A DNA stretch of 64,000 nucleotides from Kribbella solani (GCF_014205295.1 NZ_JACHNF010000001.1:7316001-7380000); one strand, 5' to 3'. Shown: positions 8,777-17,923, numbered from the stretch's first letter. The notes: generated by a model not told the origin, from the letters alone. Translations and numbers: made by a program.

Positions 8777-8782
8777 TAGGAT
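8777..8782 (+). promoter_or_regulatory. -10 box upstream of the VanW gene
   Basis: TAGGAT at 8777-8782 would start a transcript near 8789, giving a leader of about 40 nt that carries AGGAGG at 8813-8818 before GTG 8829. This differs from the leaderless neighbours. Confidence 0.45.
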
Positions 8783-8828
8783 GTGCGCTTGTGCCCTGAC
8801 CAAGGCTCGAGCAGGAGGACACTGTCCG

Positions 8829-10577
8829 GTGGGGAGAAAACAGCTCGCGGGGATCATCGCCGCCGCTGGATTCGGTGTAGTCGTCGTCGCGTACGGCGCC
8901 GCGTTCGCGTTCGCCGGTGACAAGGTCCCGGGTGACACGACGGTGCTCGGAATCCCGCTCGGTGGGCTCTCCAAGAACGACGCGAAGGCCAAGCTCGAGG
9001 CCGGTTTGAAGGACCGGGCCGGCGCCCCGATCGCGCTGACGGCGGGTGGGTCCAAGTTCCAGGTGGTGCCGGCCGACGCCGGGCTGTCGGTGGACGTGGA
9101 CGCGACCGTTGCCGCCGCCGGCGCGGGCCGCAGCCTGGCCCCGGGCCGGATCCTGCGGGCGCTGAGTGGTGGCGACGCGGTCGAGCCGGTGGTGACCAAG
9201 GACGACGGGAAGCTGAAGGCGGCCGTCGACAAGCTGGCCGGCCAGGTGAACCGACCGGCCACCGAGGGCACGATCACCTTCAAGGGCACCAGGGCGGTTC
9301 GGCACGACTCCGCCGACGGGCTGCAGCTCGACACCGCGAAGGCCCCGGCGGCGGTGCTGGCGGCGTACCCGTCGAACGGTGAGCCGAAGGACCTTCCGGT
9401 CAGCGTGACCAAGCCGAAGGCCGGGTCCGAGGCGATCGCGAAGGCGATGAAGGAGTTCGCCGAGCCGGCCATGTCCGGCCCGGTCCGGCTGAGCGTCGGC
9501 TCGAAGTCGGTCGACCTGACCGCGGCCGAGCTCGCGCCCGCGCTGACGCTCACCGCGCGTGAGGGCGAGGTCATCCCGGCCCTGAACACCAAGGCGCTGG
9601 AGCCGCTGTTCGAGCAGCGGTTCAAGTCGCTGGAGACGCTGCCGAAGGACGCGACCGTACAGATCTCCGGCGCCGGACCGAAGGTGGTTCCGGCGGTGGA
9701 CGGGATGGTGGTCGACCGGGCCAAGATCGGTGCCGCGATTCTGGCCGCGCTGCCGAAGCCGACCGGCGAGCGCCGGGCCACCGTGCCGCTGATCGCGACG
9801 AAGGCGAAGTTCACCACCGAGCAGGCGACCGCGCTCGGGATCACCCAGCGGATGGGCGACTTCACCACCCAGTTCCCGCACGGCACCGGCTACCGGAACG
9901 TGAACATCGGCACCGCGGCGGCGAAGATCAACGGGACGCTGCTGAAGCCGGGCGAGACGTTCAGCCTGAACAAGGTCGTCGGCGAGCGGACCAAGGAGAA
10001 CGGGTTCACCGAGGGCAACATCATCAGCGGCGGCAAGTTCGTCCTGGACCTCGGCGGCGGCGTCTCCCAGTCGGCCACCACGACCTTCAACGCGGCCTTC
10101 TTCGCCGGGCTGAAGATCCTTGAGCACAAGGCGCACAGCGTCTACATCGACCGATACCCGGTCGGCCGCGAGGCGACCGTTGCCTGGCCGTCGGTGGACC
10201 TGAAGTTCCTGAACGACTCCGGTCACGGCGTGCTGGTGCAGACGATCTTCAAGGCGTCGACGCCGGGTACGCAGGGCAGCATCCGGGTGATCGTCTGGGG
10301 TACGAAGACCTGGCAGATCACCGCGGGGCAGTCCGAGCGTACGAACTACCGGTCGCCGAGCGTGGTCTACAACACCGCTGCCGACTGCCGGGCGCAGGCG
10401 CCGACGGCCGGGTTCGACATCACCGTGTTCCGGTACTTCGCGAAGAACGGCGCCCGGGTGAAGACCGAGTCGTTCACCACCAAGTACAACGCGGCCGACG
10501 ACATCCGCTGCGGCCCGAAGCCGGGTACGCCGGTCACCCCGCCACCCGGTGGAGTCAAACCACCACCAGGCCGCTAA
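8829..10577 (+). CDS. VanW-family membrane-anchored protein with peptidoglycan-binding-like repeats
   Basis: A 582-residue protein. One N-terminal membrane helix (about 6-28) is followed by a repeated region like the PG_binding_4 domain (about 40-330) and then a VanW domain (about 350-500: GYRNVNIGTAAAKINGT, PGETFSLNKVVGERT, DLGGGVSQSATT). It ends in a proline/glycine tail with two late Cys residues. Such proteins act outside the membrane near the wall; their activity is not established. GTG 8829 is chosen because of AGGAGG at 8813-8818. It ends at a strong hairpin. Confidence 0.88.
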   Translation: MGRKQLAGIIAAAGFGVVVVAYGAAFAFAGDKVPGDTTVLGIPLGGLSKNDAKAKLEAGLKDRAGAPIALTAGGSKFQVVPADAGLSVDVDATVAAAGAGRSLAPGRILRALSGGDAVEPVVTKDDGKLKAAVDKLAGQVNRPATEGTITFKGTRAVRHDSADGLQLDTAKAPAAVLAAYPSNGEPKDLPVSVTKPKAGSEAIAKAMKEFAEPAMSGPVRLSVGSKSVDLTAAELAPALTLTAREGEVIPALNTKALEPLFEQRFKSLETLPKDATVQISGAGPKVVPAVDGMVVDRAKIGAAILAALPKPTGERRATVPLIATKAKFTTEQATALGITQRMGDFTTQFPHGTGYRNVNIGTAAAKINGTLLKPGETFSLNKVVGERTKENGFTEGNIISGGKFVLDLGGGVSQSATTTFNAAFFAGLKILEHKAHSVYIDRYPVGREATVAWPSVDLKFLNDSGHGVLVQTIFKASTPGTQGSIRVIVWGTKTWQITAGQSERTNYRSPSVVYNTAADCRAQAPTAGFDITVFRYFAKNGARVKTESFTTKYNAADDIRCGPKPGTPVTPPPGGVKPPPGR

Positions 10578-10600
10578 CCGCGGTTGAGCCTCCGCTGTCG

Positions 10601-10648
10601 GGTTGTTTCACCGGTGGCCTGTTGTAGCTGGTCACTGGTGAAATAACC
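10601..10648. terminator. Bidirectional hairpin terminator
   Basis: GGTTGTTTCACCGGTG (10601-10616) pairs with CACTGGTGAAATAACC (10633-10648): a 16-bp stem with two G-U pairs and a 16-nt loop. It lies between the convergent VanW and PemK-like genes and can serve both strands. Confidence 0.75.
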
Positions 10649-10657
10649 TGCCAGCCG

Positions 10658-11095
10658 CTAGCTGCGGTTGAGTTGGTGGAGGCCGGCCGCGACCTCGTTG
10701 AAGACGGGCTCCTCGATCACCGCGCCCTCGCGGCGGACCTGCGCCGGGTCGATCCGTAGCACCCGGTCCAGCCGGATCTCGCTCGGCCGGTGCTCCTTGT
10801 CCCACGCGCCGCTGCCGATGTCCAGCCAGACCCGGCCCCAGCGCGCCTCGTCGACGGCGTCGCGGTCGTGGTCCTTGCTGGTGAGGATGAGCGCGAGCAG
10901 GTACGGCGCGTCCCAGCCGACCACCAGCACCGGCCGGTCCTTGCCGCGGTGGTGGTCCTCCTCGAACGGCACCCAGGTCCAGACGATCTCACCCGGGTCG
11001 GCGACGCCGTCGTCCGGATGCGGCGTGTACTCGACGTGCACCGTTCCTTCGAAGTCGCCCGCGTACTCCGGCCGCTCGGCCACGTGATCCGTCAT
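10658..11095 (-). CDS. PemK/MazF-like protein without a visible antitoxin
   Basis: A 145-residue protein. The central segment DPGEIVWTWVPFEEDHHRGK, then DRPVLVVGWD, is the N-terminal strand pattern of PemK/MazF-type growth inhibitors (GEI/VxxxxxPxxxxxxKxRPxLV). Members of that fold are mostly mRNA interferases. No antitoxin-sized ORF lies next to it, and the long acidic insert differs from short MazF proteins, so a toxin role is uncertain. ATG 11095 is preferred over an upstream GTG; TACGCT at 11104-11109 (complement) may be the -10 box. Confidence 0.6.
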   Translation of the reverse strand: MTDHVAERPEYAGDFEGTVHVEYTPHPDDGVADPGEIVWTWVPFEEDHHRGKDRPVLVVGWDAPYLLALILTSKDHDRDAVDEARWGRVWLDIGSGAWDKEHRPSEIRLDRVLRIDPAQVRREGAVIEEPVFNEVAAGLHQLNRS

Positions 11096-11119
11096 GGCAC
11101 CCGAGCGTAGCGCCCTCAC

Positions 11120-12532
11120 ATGACGAGGGGCTCACACCGTTTCATCGGTGTGCACATCACTCAGACGCCTGCGAAGACCGGTAACCGGGGCGCGATTCTC
11201 GCCGTCCTGCTCACCGGCCAGTTCATGGCGAACATCGATACCGCGGTCGCCAACATCGCCAGTCCGTCGATCGCGACCGACCTGCACGCCTCCGAAGGCG
11301 CGGTCGGTCTGGTCATCTCGGGGTACGTGGTCGCGTTCGCCGTCCTGCTCATCACCGGCGCCCGGCTCGGTTCGTCGTTCGGGTACCGGCGGACGTTCCT
11401 GCTCGGCCTGGCCATCTTCACGGTGGCATCGCTGGCCTGCGGGGTCGCGCCGGACATCACCACGCTGATCATCGCTCGCTTCGTCCAGGGCGCGGGCGCC
11501 GCTCTGATGGTTCCGCAGGTGCTCAGTGGCATCCAGCTGCACTTCCAGGGGCGCGACCGGCTCAAGGCCCTCGGGTACTTCTCGATCGCGCTGTCCGGTG
11601 GCGCGGTCGCCGGGCAGCTGCTCGGCGGCGTACTGATCGCCGCGAACCTGTTCGGTACGGACTGGCGACCGATCTTCCTGGTCAACGTACCGATCGGCAT
11701 CGCCCTGGCTGTTGCCGGGCGGCGTCTGCTGCCGGCCGATCAGCCAGGTGATCGCGACCGGTTGGACCTGGTCGGCGTATCCGTTCTGTCAGCAGCAGTT
11801 CTGCTTGTCATAGTGCCGCTCCTGCTCGGTTCGGAACGTGGCTGGCCTGTCTGGTCGTGGCTGTGCCTTCTGCTCAGTCTGCCGATGCTGGCGCTGTTCG
11901 AGTACGGCGAGCGTCGTACGGCCGCGCGTGGTGGACGGCCACTCATTGCACGCCAGGTACTAGGGCATCGGTCCGTACGCGCTGGTCTGCTGGCTCATGC
12001 GTGCACCAGCGGTACGTACTTCGCATTGCTCTTCGTACTCGCCATGTACCTGCAGAGCGGTCTGCACAAGGGCCCTGCGTACTCAGGGTTCGCCATGGTG
12101 GTGTGGGTTGCTGCATTCGGTCTGGCTGGACCTGTGCTGCCCAGACTGCGTAGAGGAGTGCGCTGGATGCCAGTAGTGGGCTGCCTGATCCTGGCGGTTG
12201 GCTACCTGTCGGTACTGGGCTACCTGTTGCTGGGCGGTCGTACTGGGCCGCTGCTGTTCGCTCTGCTTGGTATTGGTGGTCTAGGGCTGGGCATCAGTGC
12301 GAACACGCTGATCGGTGCGGTGACGTCCACGCTGCCGCCGCAGTACGCGGCTGATCTCTCTGGAGTCGTTGCTACCAACGCACAGCTCGCTGGTGCGCTG
12401 GCTGTCGCGTTGGCCGGCTCTACGTACGCGGCACTCGCTCAGGACCCCGGACGGGCGCTGGCTGTTGTACTGGCCGGGTTCATTGTGCTGACGCTGGTTG
12501 GTGCGCGGGCAGCTCACCGGTTGGTCAGATAG
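11120..12532 (+). CDS. MFS transporter of the DHA2 (EmrB/QacA) drug-export type
   Basis: A 470-residue membrane protein with about 12-14 helices. ANIDTAVANIASPSIATDL is the helix-1 motif of 14-helix H+ antiporters, and GARLGSSFGYRRTF is the loop 2-3 motif A. Likely a proton-driven exporter of small organic compounds; substrate unknown. ATG 11120 is used; GTG 11150 (start HITQTP) is an alternative because the first ten residues are polar and no Shine-Dalgarno is visible. The second half uses more T/A-ending codons (e.g. CTA, GGT) than neighbours. It overlaps the convergent GNAT gene by 19 nt. Confidence 0.87.
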   Translation: MTRGSHRFIGVHITQTPAKTGNRGAILAVLLTGQFMANIDTAVANIASPSIATDLHASEGAVGLVISGYVVAFAVLLITGARLGSSFGYRRTFLLGLAIFTVASLACGVAPDITTLIIARFVQGAGAALMVPQVLSGIQLHFQGRDRLKALGYFSIALSGGAVAGQLLGGVLIAANLFGTDWRPIFLVNVPIGIALAVAGRRLLPADQPGDRDRLDLVGVSVLSAAVLLVIVPLLLGSERGWPVWSWLCLLLSLPMLALFEYGERRTAARGGRPLIARQVLGHRSVRAGLLAHACTSGTYFALLFVLAMYLQSGLHKGPAYSGFAMVVWVAAFGLAGPVLPRLRRGVRWMPVVGCLILAVGYLSVLGYLLLGGRTGPLLFALLGIGGLGLGISANTLIGAVTSTLPPQYAADLSGVVATNAQLAGALAVALAGSTYAALAQDPGRALAVVLAGFIVLTLVGARAAHRLVR

Positions 12533-13440
12533 CGGTAGCGGTACGCCTCCTGGTACCCCAGCCTTGTGTACGTCGTGAGGGCCGCCGTGTTGTCCTGGAG
12601 CACCTCCAGGTAGGTACGGCGGCCACCTAGAGCACCTGCCCACCGGGCGAGGCCCTGGACGATGGCGGTTCCCAGTCCGCGGCGGCGGAAGTCCGTAGCG
12701 ACCCGGACTGTGTCTACGCCCAGCCAGTGGCCGGTCATAGCGCCACGGGCGACCGCCGCGACCTGTCCGTCGAGGGAGATCGAGGCGAACCTCGCCTTCG
12801 GTGCTCCTTCGAGTACCTGCGGTGCTGCGGCTGGTACGGGACCTTCGAAGGCGCTGGCGTACCAGGGGTCATCCGGTCGCTCCGCCAGCTGTACGTCGTA
12901 CGCCGGCTGGGCGTTCACGTGGTCAAGCGTGGTGTGCATGACCAGTACGTCGGACTGCTCCGGCCGCGCCTCCATCCAGCCGCAGGCGCGGATCGCCTCT
13001 TCGTACGGGCTGCCGACCCGGATCAGGGCCTGTGCCGGTAGATCGTGCTTGGCGTAGAAGTCCACTGACTGCTTCAGCGCCTCTGCCACCGGCACGCCAG
13101 GGTCTCCGGCGGGCAGGAGCGAGTTACCACGGCCGGTCCAGCCTGCTGAGGCCCGCAGTAACCAGTGACCCACGTACGCCGTTTCGACCGCCGGACGGCC
13201 CAGCGCGGTGGTCAGGAACAACTGCTCGACATCCACCGGGCGGAGCGGCATTTCCGGAATGGTCTTGGCCGCTGTCACGTCGCCCAGTGGGATGCCGTGG
13301 ACAGTACCGTCGGCGTGCCGGACACTCAGGGCGTGGTTGTCGCAGGCGGCCAGGACGCCGATCAGATCGGTCAACCCACCCGGAATCCGGTGCCGGACGA
13401 CAACACGGTGGCCGATATCACGGGTACCAAGGCCTGACAC
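12514..13440 (-). CDS. GNAT acetyltransferase of the Rv0428c type
   Basis: A 308-residue protein in two parts. The N-terminal part (about 1-80: GLGTRDIGHRVVVRHRIPGG) is a small barrel-like module seen in this actinobacterial family. The C-terminal part is a GNAT fold: VATDFRRRGLGTAIVQGLA (acetyl-CoA loop R-R-x-G-x-G/A) near 250 and the closing LEVLQDNTAALTTYTRLGY. Substrate unknown. GTG 13440 is chosen because AGGAG lies 8 nt upstream; a TTG at 13458 is less likely. The Rv0428c-like comparison rests on remembered family layout. Confidence 0.8.
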   Translation of the reverse strand: MSGLGTRDIGHRVVVRHRIPGGLTDLIGVLAACDNHALSVRHADGTVHGIPLGDVTAAKTIPEMPLRPVDVEQLFLTTALGRPAVETAYVGHWLLRASAGWTGRGNSLLPAGDPGVPVAEALKQSVDFYAKHDLPAQALIRVGSPYEEAIRACGWMEARPEQSDVLVMHTTLDHVNAQPAYDVQLAERPDDPWYASAFEGPVPAAAPQVLEGAPKARFASISLDGQVAAVARGAMTGHWLGVDTVRVATDFRRRGLGTAIVQGLARWAGALGGRRTYLEVLQDNTAALTTYTRLGYQEAYRYRYLTNR

Positions 13441-13558
13441 GATCCGGACTCCTGGCAAAGTGGGCGACGTACTACCGTGATACTAGAGACACCGTGCATC
13501 ACCGCATCGCAGCACCCCGAACTCGACGCTGCGCTTGCCTGCCATAGGAGGAGTAGCA

Positions 13559-13885
13559 GTGACCTACGTCATCGCGCAGCCGTGTGTTGACCTGAAGGAC
13601 CTCGCTTGTGTCGAGGAGTGCCCCGTCGACTGTATCTACGAGGGCAACCGGATGCTGTACATCCACCCGGACGAGTGCGTCGACTGCGGGGCGTGCGAGC
13701 CGGTCTGCCCGGTCGAGGCGATCTACTACGAGGACGACACCCCGGAGCAGTGGAAGGACTACTACACCGCGAACGTCGACTTCTTCAACGACCTCGGCTC
13801 CCCGGGCGGCGCGTCCAAACTCGGCAAGATCGACAAGGACCACCCGTTCATCGCCGCTCTCCCCCCGCAGGAGCACGACGAGTAG
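13559..13885 (+). CDS. fdxA: 7Fe ferredoxin
   Basis: A 108-residue ferredoxin. The first cluster region uses CVDLKDLACVEECPVDC (3Fe-4S type spacing) and the second CVDCGACEPVCP (4Fe-4S), as in actinobacterial FdxA. It is a soluble electron carrier for oxygenases or reductases; the partner is not in the window. GTG 13559 is supported by GGAGGAG at 13547-13553, 5 nt away. The conserved C-terminal tail (DDLGSPGGASKLG) is present. It stands alone and ends in a hairpin terminator. Confidence 0.93.
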   Translation: MTYVIAQPCVDLKDLACVEECPVDCIYEGNRMLYIHPDECVDCGACEPVCPVEAIYYEDDTPEQWKDYYTANVDFFNDLGSPGGASKLGKIDKDHPFIAALPPQEHDE

Positions 13886-13904
13886 TCTTCAGTTACAGCA
13901 AGTA

Positions 13905-13933
13905 ACAGGGCGTCCCGGGATGGGGCGCCCTGT
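13905..13933. terminator. Bidirectional hairpin terminator
   Basis: ACAGGGCG (13905-13912) pairs with CGCCCTGT (13926-13933) around a 13-nt loop, between the convergent ferredoxin and wall-hydrolase-like genes. Confidence 0.75.
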
Positions 13934-13935
13934 AC

Positions 13936-14913
13936 TTATTGCTCGAGTACGTCTACGTGGACGTGATCGAGGTGCCGGAGGATTTTCGGGTCGCCGGAGC
14001 GTTCCGGGGGCGTGTAGTCCCGCCACCCGCTGTCCGACTTGTTCCCCGCCGTCCAGATCTTGTCACTGAAGATCACCGTCTGGATCTTCAGCAGATCGGC
14101 CCGCGCGACCAGGTACTGCGCGATCGCCCACCCTTTGGTCGTGTTCGGCGCCGAGATAGGCCGCACGAACACATCGACGGCCCGCCCCTCGTAGTGCGCC
14201 GACCCCTCCATATGCCCGGTACTCACCCCACCAGGCTGATACCCACCGGTGGTCAACTTCCCGAACGTACGCGCCAGATCCTTCCGCACCGCGTCCGCCC
14301 GCGGCGTCAGCCCGTCCGCGCCCACTACCTGCGTCGGCACCGAATCCGTGTTCACCGTGCAGCTGAACACGCTCTCCGACTGCCCGGTCAGCGCCGACGC
14401 CAGCACCCGCGCGTCCGCCTCGTGATCGGCGTACGCGTTCGGGAACGCACTCCGCTGAACCCGATCGGCCGCGACCGTGATCGACAGCTTCTGGTAGTTC
14501 TTGATCTTCACCAGCGCGTCGTAGAACTTCCCGGCCGCGTAGTGCGGGTCGCGCACCTGCGCCGCCGTACCCCAGCCCTGTGACGGCCGCTGCTGGAACA
14601 GCCCGAGCGAGTCCCGGTCGCCGTGCGCCAGGTTCCGCAGGCCGGACTCCTGGTACGCGGTGGCGAGCGCGATCGTCGCCGCCCGGGCCGGCAGCCCGCG
14701 GCGGACCGCGACGCCGGCGATGATCGCCGCGGACTCGGCCTGCTCGAAGTCGAGCACCACCTGCTGCCCGCCCACGGTCGCGCTGCACTGCTCCCGCGGC
14801 TGCAGGATCGAGCCGACATGCTTGCTGCCGAGCCAGGCGATCCCCGCTCCGACGGCAATACTCAGCGCGCCGATGGCTCCGACGGCCACCAGCACACCAC
14901 GCTTCATCGGCAT
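13936..14913 (-). CDS. Membrane-anchored cell-wall hydrolase-like protein
   Basis: A 325-residue protein with one N-terminal membrane helix (about 5-27). Residues about 60-180 look like a lysozyme/transglycosylase fold: Glu in YQESGLRNLAHGDRDSLGLF, then QQRPSQGWG. The C-terminal part carries SAHYEGRAVDVF and LDHVHVDV, which match the His/Asp/His zinc pattern of M15-type D,D-peptidases. So it may cut both glycan and peptide bonds at the wall; this is inference. GGGAGCGG lies just before ATG 14913; ATG 14907 is an alternative. Confidence 0.75.
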   Translation of the reverse strand: MPMKRGVLVAVGAIGALSIAVGAGIAWLGSKHVGSILQPREQCSATVGGQQVVLDFEQAESAAIIAGVAVRRGLPARAATIALATAYQESGLRNLAHGDRDSLGLFQQRPSQGWGTAAQVRDPHYAAGKFYDALVKIKNYQKLSITVAADRVQRSAFPNAYADHEADARVLASALTGQSESVFSCTVNTDSVPTQVVGADGLTPRADAVRKDLARTFGKLTTGGYQPGGVSTGHMEGSAHYEGRAVDVFVRPISAPNTTKGWAIAQYLVARADLLKIQTVIFSDKIWTAGNKSDSGWRDYTPPERSGDPKILRHLDHVHVDVLEQ

Positions 14914-15046
14914 ACCGCTCCCAACGTTCGGAGGCGGGGGACAGGTTCCGGTTCGCTGATCACGAACTGGTTGACGTGCGTTGCCTCACATTGGTTGGCT
15001 CAGCCGGGCCGGTACTGCCTCGTGCTGGCCTCGTCCTCGGCCGGTC

Positions 15047-15985
15047 TCAGGCGTTCGCGTGCAGGGCCTCGTTGAGGGTGATCCCGCCGCCGGTCCGCGG
15101 CCGGGCCTCGACCGCGCCGGTGACCGAGTTCCGGAGGAAGAGCAGCCCCGGCTGACCGGACAGGTCGCGGGCCTTCACCACGGTGCCGTCCGGGAGCGTC
15201 ACCTTGGTGCCGGCGGTGACGTACAGTCCGGCCTCGACCACGCAGTCGTCGCCGAGCGAGATCCCGGTCCCGCCGTTGGCGCCGAGCAGGCAGCGCTTGC
15301 CGATCGAGATCACCTGCTTGCCGCCGCCGGACAGCGTGCCCATGATCGACGCGCCAGCGCCGATGTCACTGCCGTCGTCGACCACGACACCGGCCACGAT
15401 CCGGCCCTCGACCATCGAGGTACCGAGCGTGCCGGCGTTGAAGTTCACGAACCCCTCGTGCATCACCGTGGTGCCTTCGGCCAGGTGCGCGCCCAGCCGG
15501 ACCCGGTCCGCGTCGCCGATCCGGACCCCACTCGGTACGACGTAATCCGTCATCCGGGGGAACTTGTCGACGCTCGTCACCGAAAGGTGCTGGCCCGCGG
15601 CGCGCGCCCGGAGCCGTACCTGCTCAATCTGCTCGACCGGGACCGGCCCGAGCGACGTCCAGGCGTTGTTGGGCAGCGCGCCGAAGATGCCGTCCAGGTT
15701 CACACCGTGCGGCTGAACGAGTCGATGCGACAGGAGGTGCAGCCGCAGGTACGCGTCCGCTACGCCGGCCGGTGCATCCGCTAGGACCAGTTCGGTCACT
15801 ACTACCTCGCGGCGTACCTGCCGGAGGTCGTCGGTGCCCTCCGCCGCGACCAGCTCGGTCGGCGCCTTGGCGTCCGCTACCCGCGCGCCTAGCTCGGGCG
15901 CCGGGTACCAGACATCAAGTACGTCCCCAGCAGCAGTAACAGTCGCAAGTCCGAATCCCCAGGCCCGCGCGGCGTTCTCCGTCAT
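15047..15985 (-). CDS. dapD: Tetrahydrodipicolinate N-succinyltransferase
   Basis: A 312-residue enzyme of lysine/diaminopimelate synthesis that transfers succinyl from succinyl-CoA to tetrahydrodipicolinate. The left-handed beta-helix is visible as hexapeptide repeats in the second half ([20 protein letters not shown], then [19 protein letters not shown]), with the signature FNAGTLG and [14 protein letters not shown]. Its length and N-terminal domain match the actinobacterial DapD type. Transcription appears leaderless. Its usual neighbour dapE lies about 15 kb away on the other strand. Confidence 0.93.
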   Translation of the reverse strand: MTENAARAWGFGLATVTAAGDVLDVWYPAPELGARVADAKAPTELVAAEGTDDLRQVRREVVVTELVLADAPAGVADAYLRLHLLSHRLVQPHGVNLDGIFGALPNNAWTSLGPVPVEQIEQVRLRARAAGQHLSVTSVDKFPRMTDYVVPSGVRIGDADRVRLGAHLAEGTTVMHEGFVNFNAGTLGTSMVEGRIVAGVVVDDGSDIGAGASIMGTLSGGGKQVISIGKRCLLGANGGTGISLGDDCVVEAGLYVTAGTKVTLPDGTVVKARDLSGQPGLLFLRNSVTGAVEARPRTGGGITLNEALHANA

Positions 15986-15997
15986 GCCCCTACCCTA
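15986..15997 (-). promoter_or_regulatory. -10 box of a leaderless dapD transcript
   Basis: On the minus strand TAGGGT (complement of 15992-15997) is followed by exactly 6 nt and then the dapD ATG. Confidence 0.6.
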
Positions 15998-16087
15998 ATT
16001 CGCTCGCCCACTGGGACTGACAACCGCCCGCTTGCTGGTCGTTTTATTCGCTCCGAGGTGCCGGGGAGAGCGTGGTGTACTGGCCGG

Positions 16088-17017
16088 ATGCTTGCCGACT
16101 GGGTGCCGAGTGACGTGGTGGTGGCGGTGCTGGGGGCGCCGGAGGCTGATGAGGTGCACACCGAGTTGCTGCGGCAGTGGGGGTCGTCGGAGGTTTGGCG
16201 GTTGTCGTACGGCTTGCGGAGCGTGGTGGTGAAGCGGGGGAGTGACGCGCAGGCGGGGGAGCTGGGGGCGTACGAGCGGTTCGTACTGCCGCTGGGGTTG
16301 CCGGCGCCGGAGGTGCTGTACGGCGCGGGTGACGTGCTCGTACTTGCCGATGTGGGTCGGGTGACCCTGGAGCAGGAACCTACTGCCGAGGGGTTCGTGG
16401 CGGCGGCGGAGCTGGTCGCGCGCCTCCGCGAGAAGACACTGGACGAGCCGACCGACTTCCCACCGGAACGGGTTGAGGAACTGGCCGCACGAATCGAACG
16501 AGCCGGGCAAGGCGGGTCGGCTGCTCCGAGCAGGACGGGCGAGGGGAGCTGCTCAGGCCGGGCGAGCGGATCGGCTGAGCGGGGTGGGGCGGCTCGGTTG
16601 GGTGGGGTTGAGGTTAGGCGGTTGGTGCGGGCGGTGGAGCGGGTGCATCGGGATGCGGGGGTGGGGGTGGTGCATGGGGACTTCGTGCCGAAGAATCTGG
16701 TGTCGGACGGGACCCGGTGGTCGGTAGTGGATTGGCCGGTGGCGTACGCGGCGCCGCACCTCGGTGACCTGTACACGCTGGTCCGCGAAGCGGTTGCCCT
16801 CGGCTACGACCGCGGTCCGATCGTCGCCCGGTACGTGGAGGTGTCCGGCGCCGACCCGTTCCTCGTCGACCGGCAGTTGCTCGTCGGCGGCGCCTGCTTC
16901 TGCCTCCTCGCCCTGACCTTCGTCGTCGAGGAAGGCATCCGCACGATCCCCGGCTCGGAAGCCTGGATCGCCCCGCTGCACTCCGAACTCACCGACCTGA
17001 TCGAACAGCTCTCATGA
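16088..17017 (+). CDS. Aminoglycoside phosphotransferase-like kinase
   Basis: A 309-residue protein with a protein-kinase-like APH fold. VVHGDFVPKNLV near residue 200 is the catalytic loop (HGDxxxxN) and SVVDWP the metal-binding D motif; WRLSYGLRSVVVKRG near 35-50 supplies the N-lobe Lys. Such enzymes phosphorylate small hydroxyl compounds; a resistance role is not implied. A Gly/Ser/Arg-rich low-complexity insert at about 139-172 (GSAAPSRTGEGSCSGRASG) interrupts the domain. ATG 16088 is chosen since the upstream frame is poor. It overlaps the next gene by 4 nt. Confidence 0.75.
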   Translation: MLADWVPSDVVVAVLGAPEADEVHTELLRQWGSSEVWRLSYGLRSVVVKRGSDAQAGELGAYERFVLPLGLPAPEVLYGAGDVLVLADVGRVTLEQEPTAEGFVAAAELVARLREKTLDEPTDFPPERVEELAARIERAGQGGSAAPSRTGEGSCSGRASGSAERGGAARLGGVEVRRLVRAVERVHRDAGVGVVHGDFVPKNLVSDGTRWSVVDWPVAYAAPHLGDLYTLVREAVALGYDRGPIVARYVEVSGADPFLVDRQLLVGGACFCLLALTFVVEEGIRTIPGSEAWIAPLHSELTDLIEQLS

Positions 17018-17907
17018 ACCTCCTCGTCCTCGGCGGCACGAAGAACCTCGGCCGCCACGTCGTCGAGGCCGCCCTCGCCGCCGGTCACGAGCTCACGCTC
17101 TTCAACCGCGGCCGCACCAATCCGGAGCTCTTCCCGGGCGTACGCCGCCTGATCGGCGAACGCGCCGCGCCGGACGTACTCGCGGCAGGTGAGTGGGACG
17201 GCGTCATCGACCTGTCCGGCTTCTTGATCCGCGACGTTTCACTCAGCGCCGCCCTACTGCGTGATCGCTGCGCCCACTACACGTTCATGTCGTCGATCGC
17301 CGTGTACGCGAGCAAGACGGCGCGCGGGATGACCGACTCGGCGCCGTTGCTGCCCTGGCCGGACGGCGCGCCGGAGGACGAGTTCACGATGGACCTGTAC
17401 GGCCCGTCGAAGGTGCGCTGCGAATCGTTGCTCAACGCCACTTTCGGCGAGCGTACGGCCGCCGTCCGGTCCGGGTTCGTGGTCGGTCCGTACAACCCTG
17501 ATTTCGGCAACTGGGGATGGGCACTCGCGCACGGTGGTTCGCTGGAGTGCGCGGCTCGTCCGGAGCAGCCGATTCAGTACATCGATGCCCGGGATCTCGC
17601 CGATTTCCTGCTCCGCGTGACGGTCGAGCGGTCGCCTGGTCCGTACAACGCGGTCGGTCCGACTCGGACGATGACCGAACTGGCCGACGCCTGGCTCGCC
17701 GCCGCGCCGGGATCCCGAACGGTTGACTGGTCGCCGGCAACTGATCGGTTTCACCTGCCTCACGACGGGTCCAACGACGGCACCTTCCAGCTCGACAACA
17801 GCCGGGCCGTCGCGGCCGGGCTGCGGCTCCGGCCGGACGCGGAGATCGCCCGCGACTACCTCGCCTGGCTCCAGGCCGGAAACATCCCGCCAGACCCGCC
17901 GCACTGA
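17014..17907 (+). CDS. NAD-dependent epimerase/reductase-like protein
   Basis: A 297-residue short-chain dehydrogenase of the extended type. The N-terminal Rossmann motif LLVLGGTKNLGRHVVEAAL binds NAD(P); the downstream Tyr-x-x-x-Lys is LYGPSKVRCE near 129. It resembles the epimerase-type proteins that follow kinases in actinobacterial operons. Substrate unknown. ATGA overlaps the kinase gene stop, so translation is coupled and the two may act on one small molecule. It is followed by 16 nt and the GH92 gene. Confidence 0.8.
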   Translation: MNLLVLGGTKNLGRHVVEAALAAGHELTLFNRGRTNPELFPGVRRLIGERAAPDVLAAGEWDGVIDLSGFLIRDVSLSAALLRDRCAHYTFMSSIAVYASKTARGMTDSAPLLPWPDGAPEDEFTMDLYGPSKVRCESLLNATFGERTAAVRSGFVVGPYNPDFGNWGWALAHGGSLECAARPEQPIQYIDARDLADFLLRVTVERSPGPYNAVGPTRTMTELADAWLAAAPGSRTVDWSPATDRFHLPHDGSNDGTFQLDNSRAVAAGLRLRPDAEIARDYLAWLQAGNIPPDPPH

Positions 17908-17911
17908 TTCG

Positions 17912-17923
17912 TAAGATGATGCC
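17912..17923 (+). promoter_or_regulatory. -10 box of a leaderless GH92 transcript
   Basis: TAAGAT at 17912-17917 lies exactly 6 nt before GTG 17924, inside the short gap after the epimerase gene; the GH92 gene can therefore be transcribed on its own. Confidence 0.55.

Noticed and set aside
10658-11095. Toxin-antitoxin operon
   Set aside because: No antitoxin-like gene is adjacent; only the PemK-like protein is supported.
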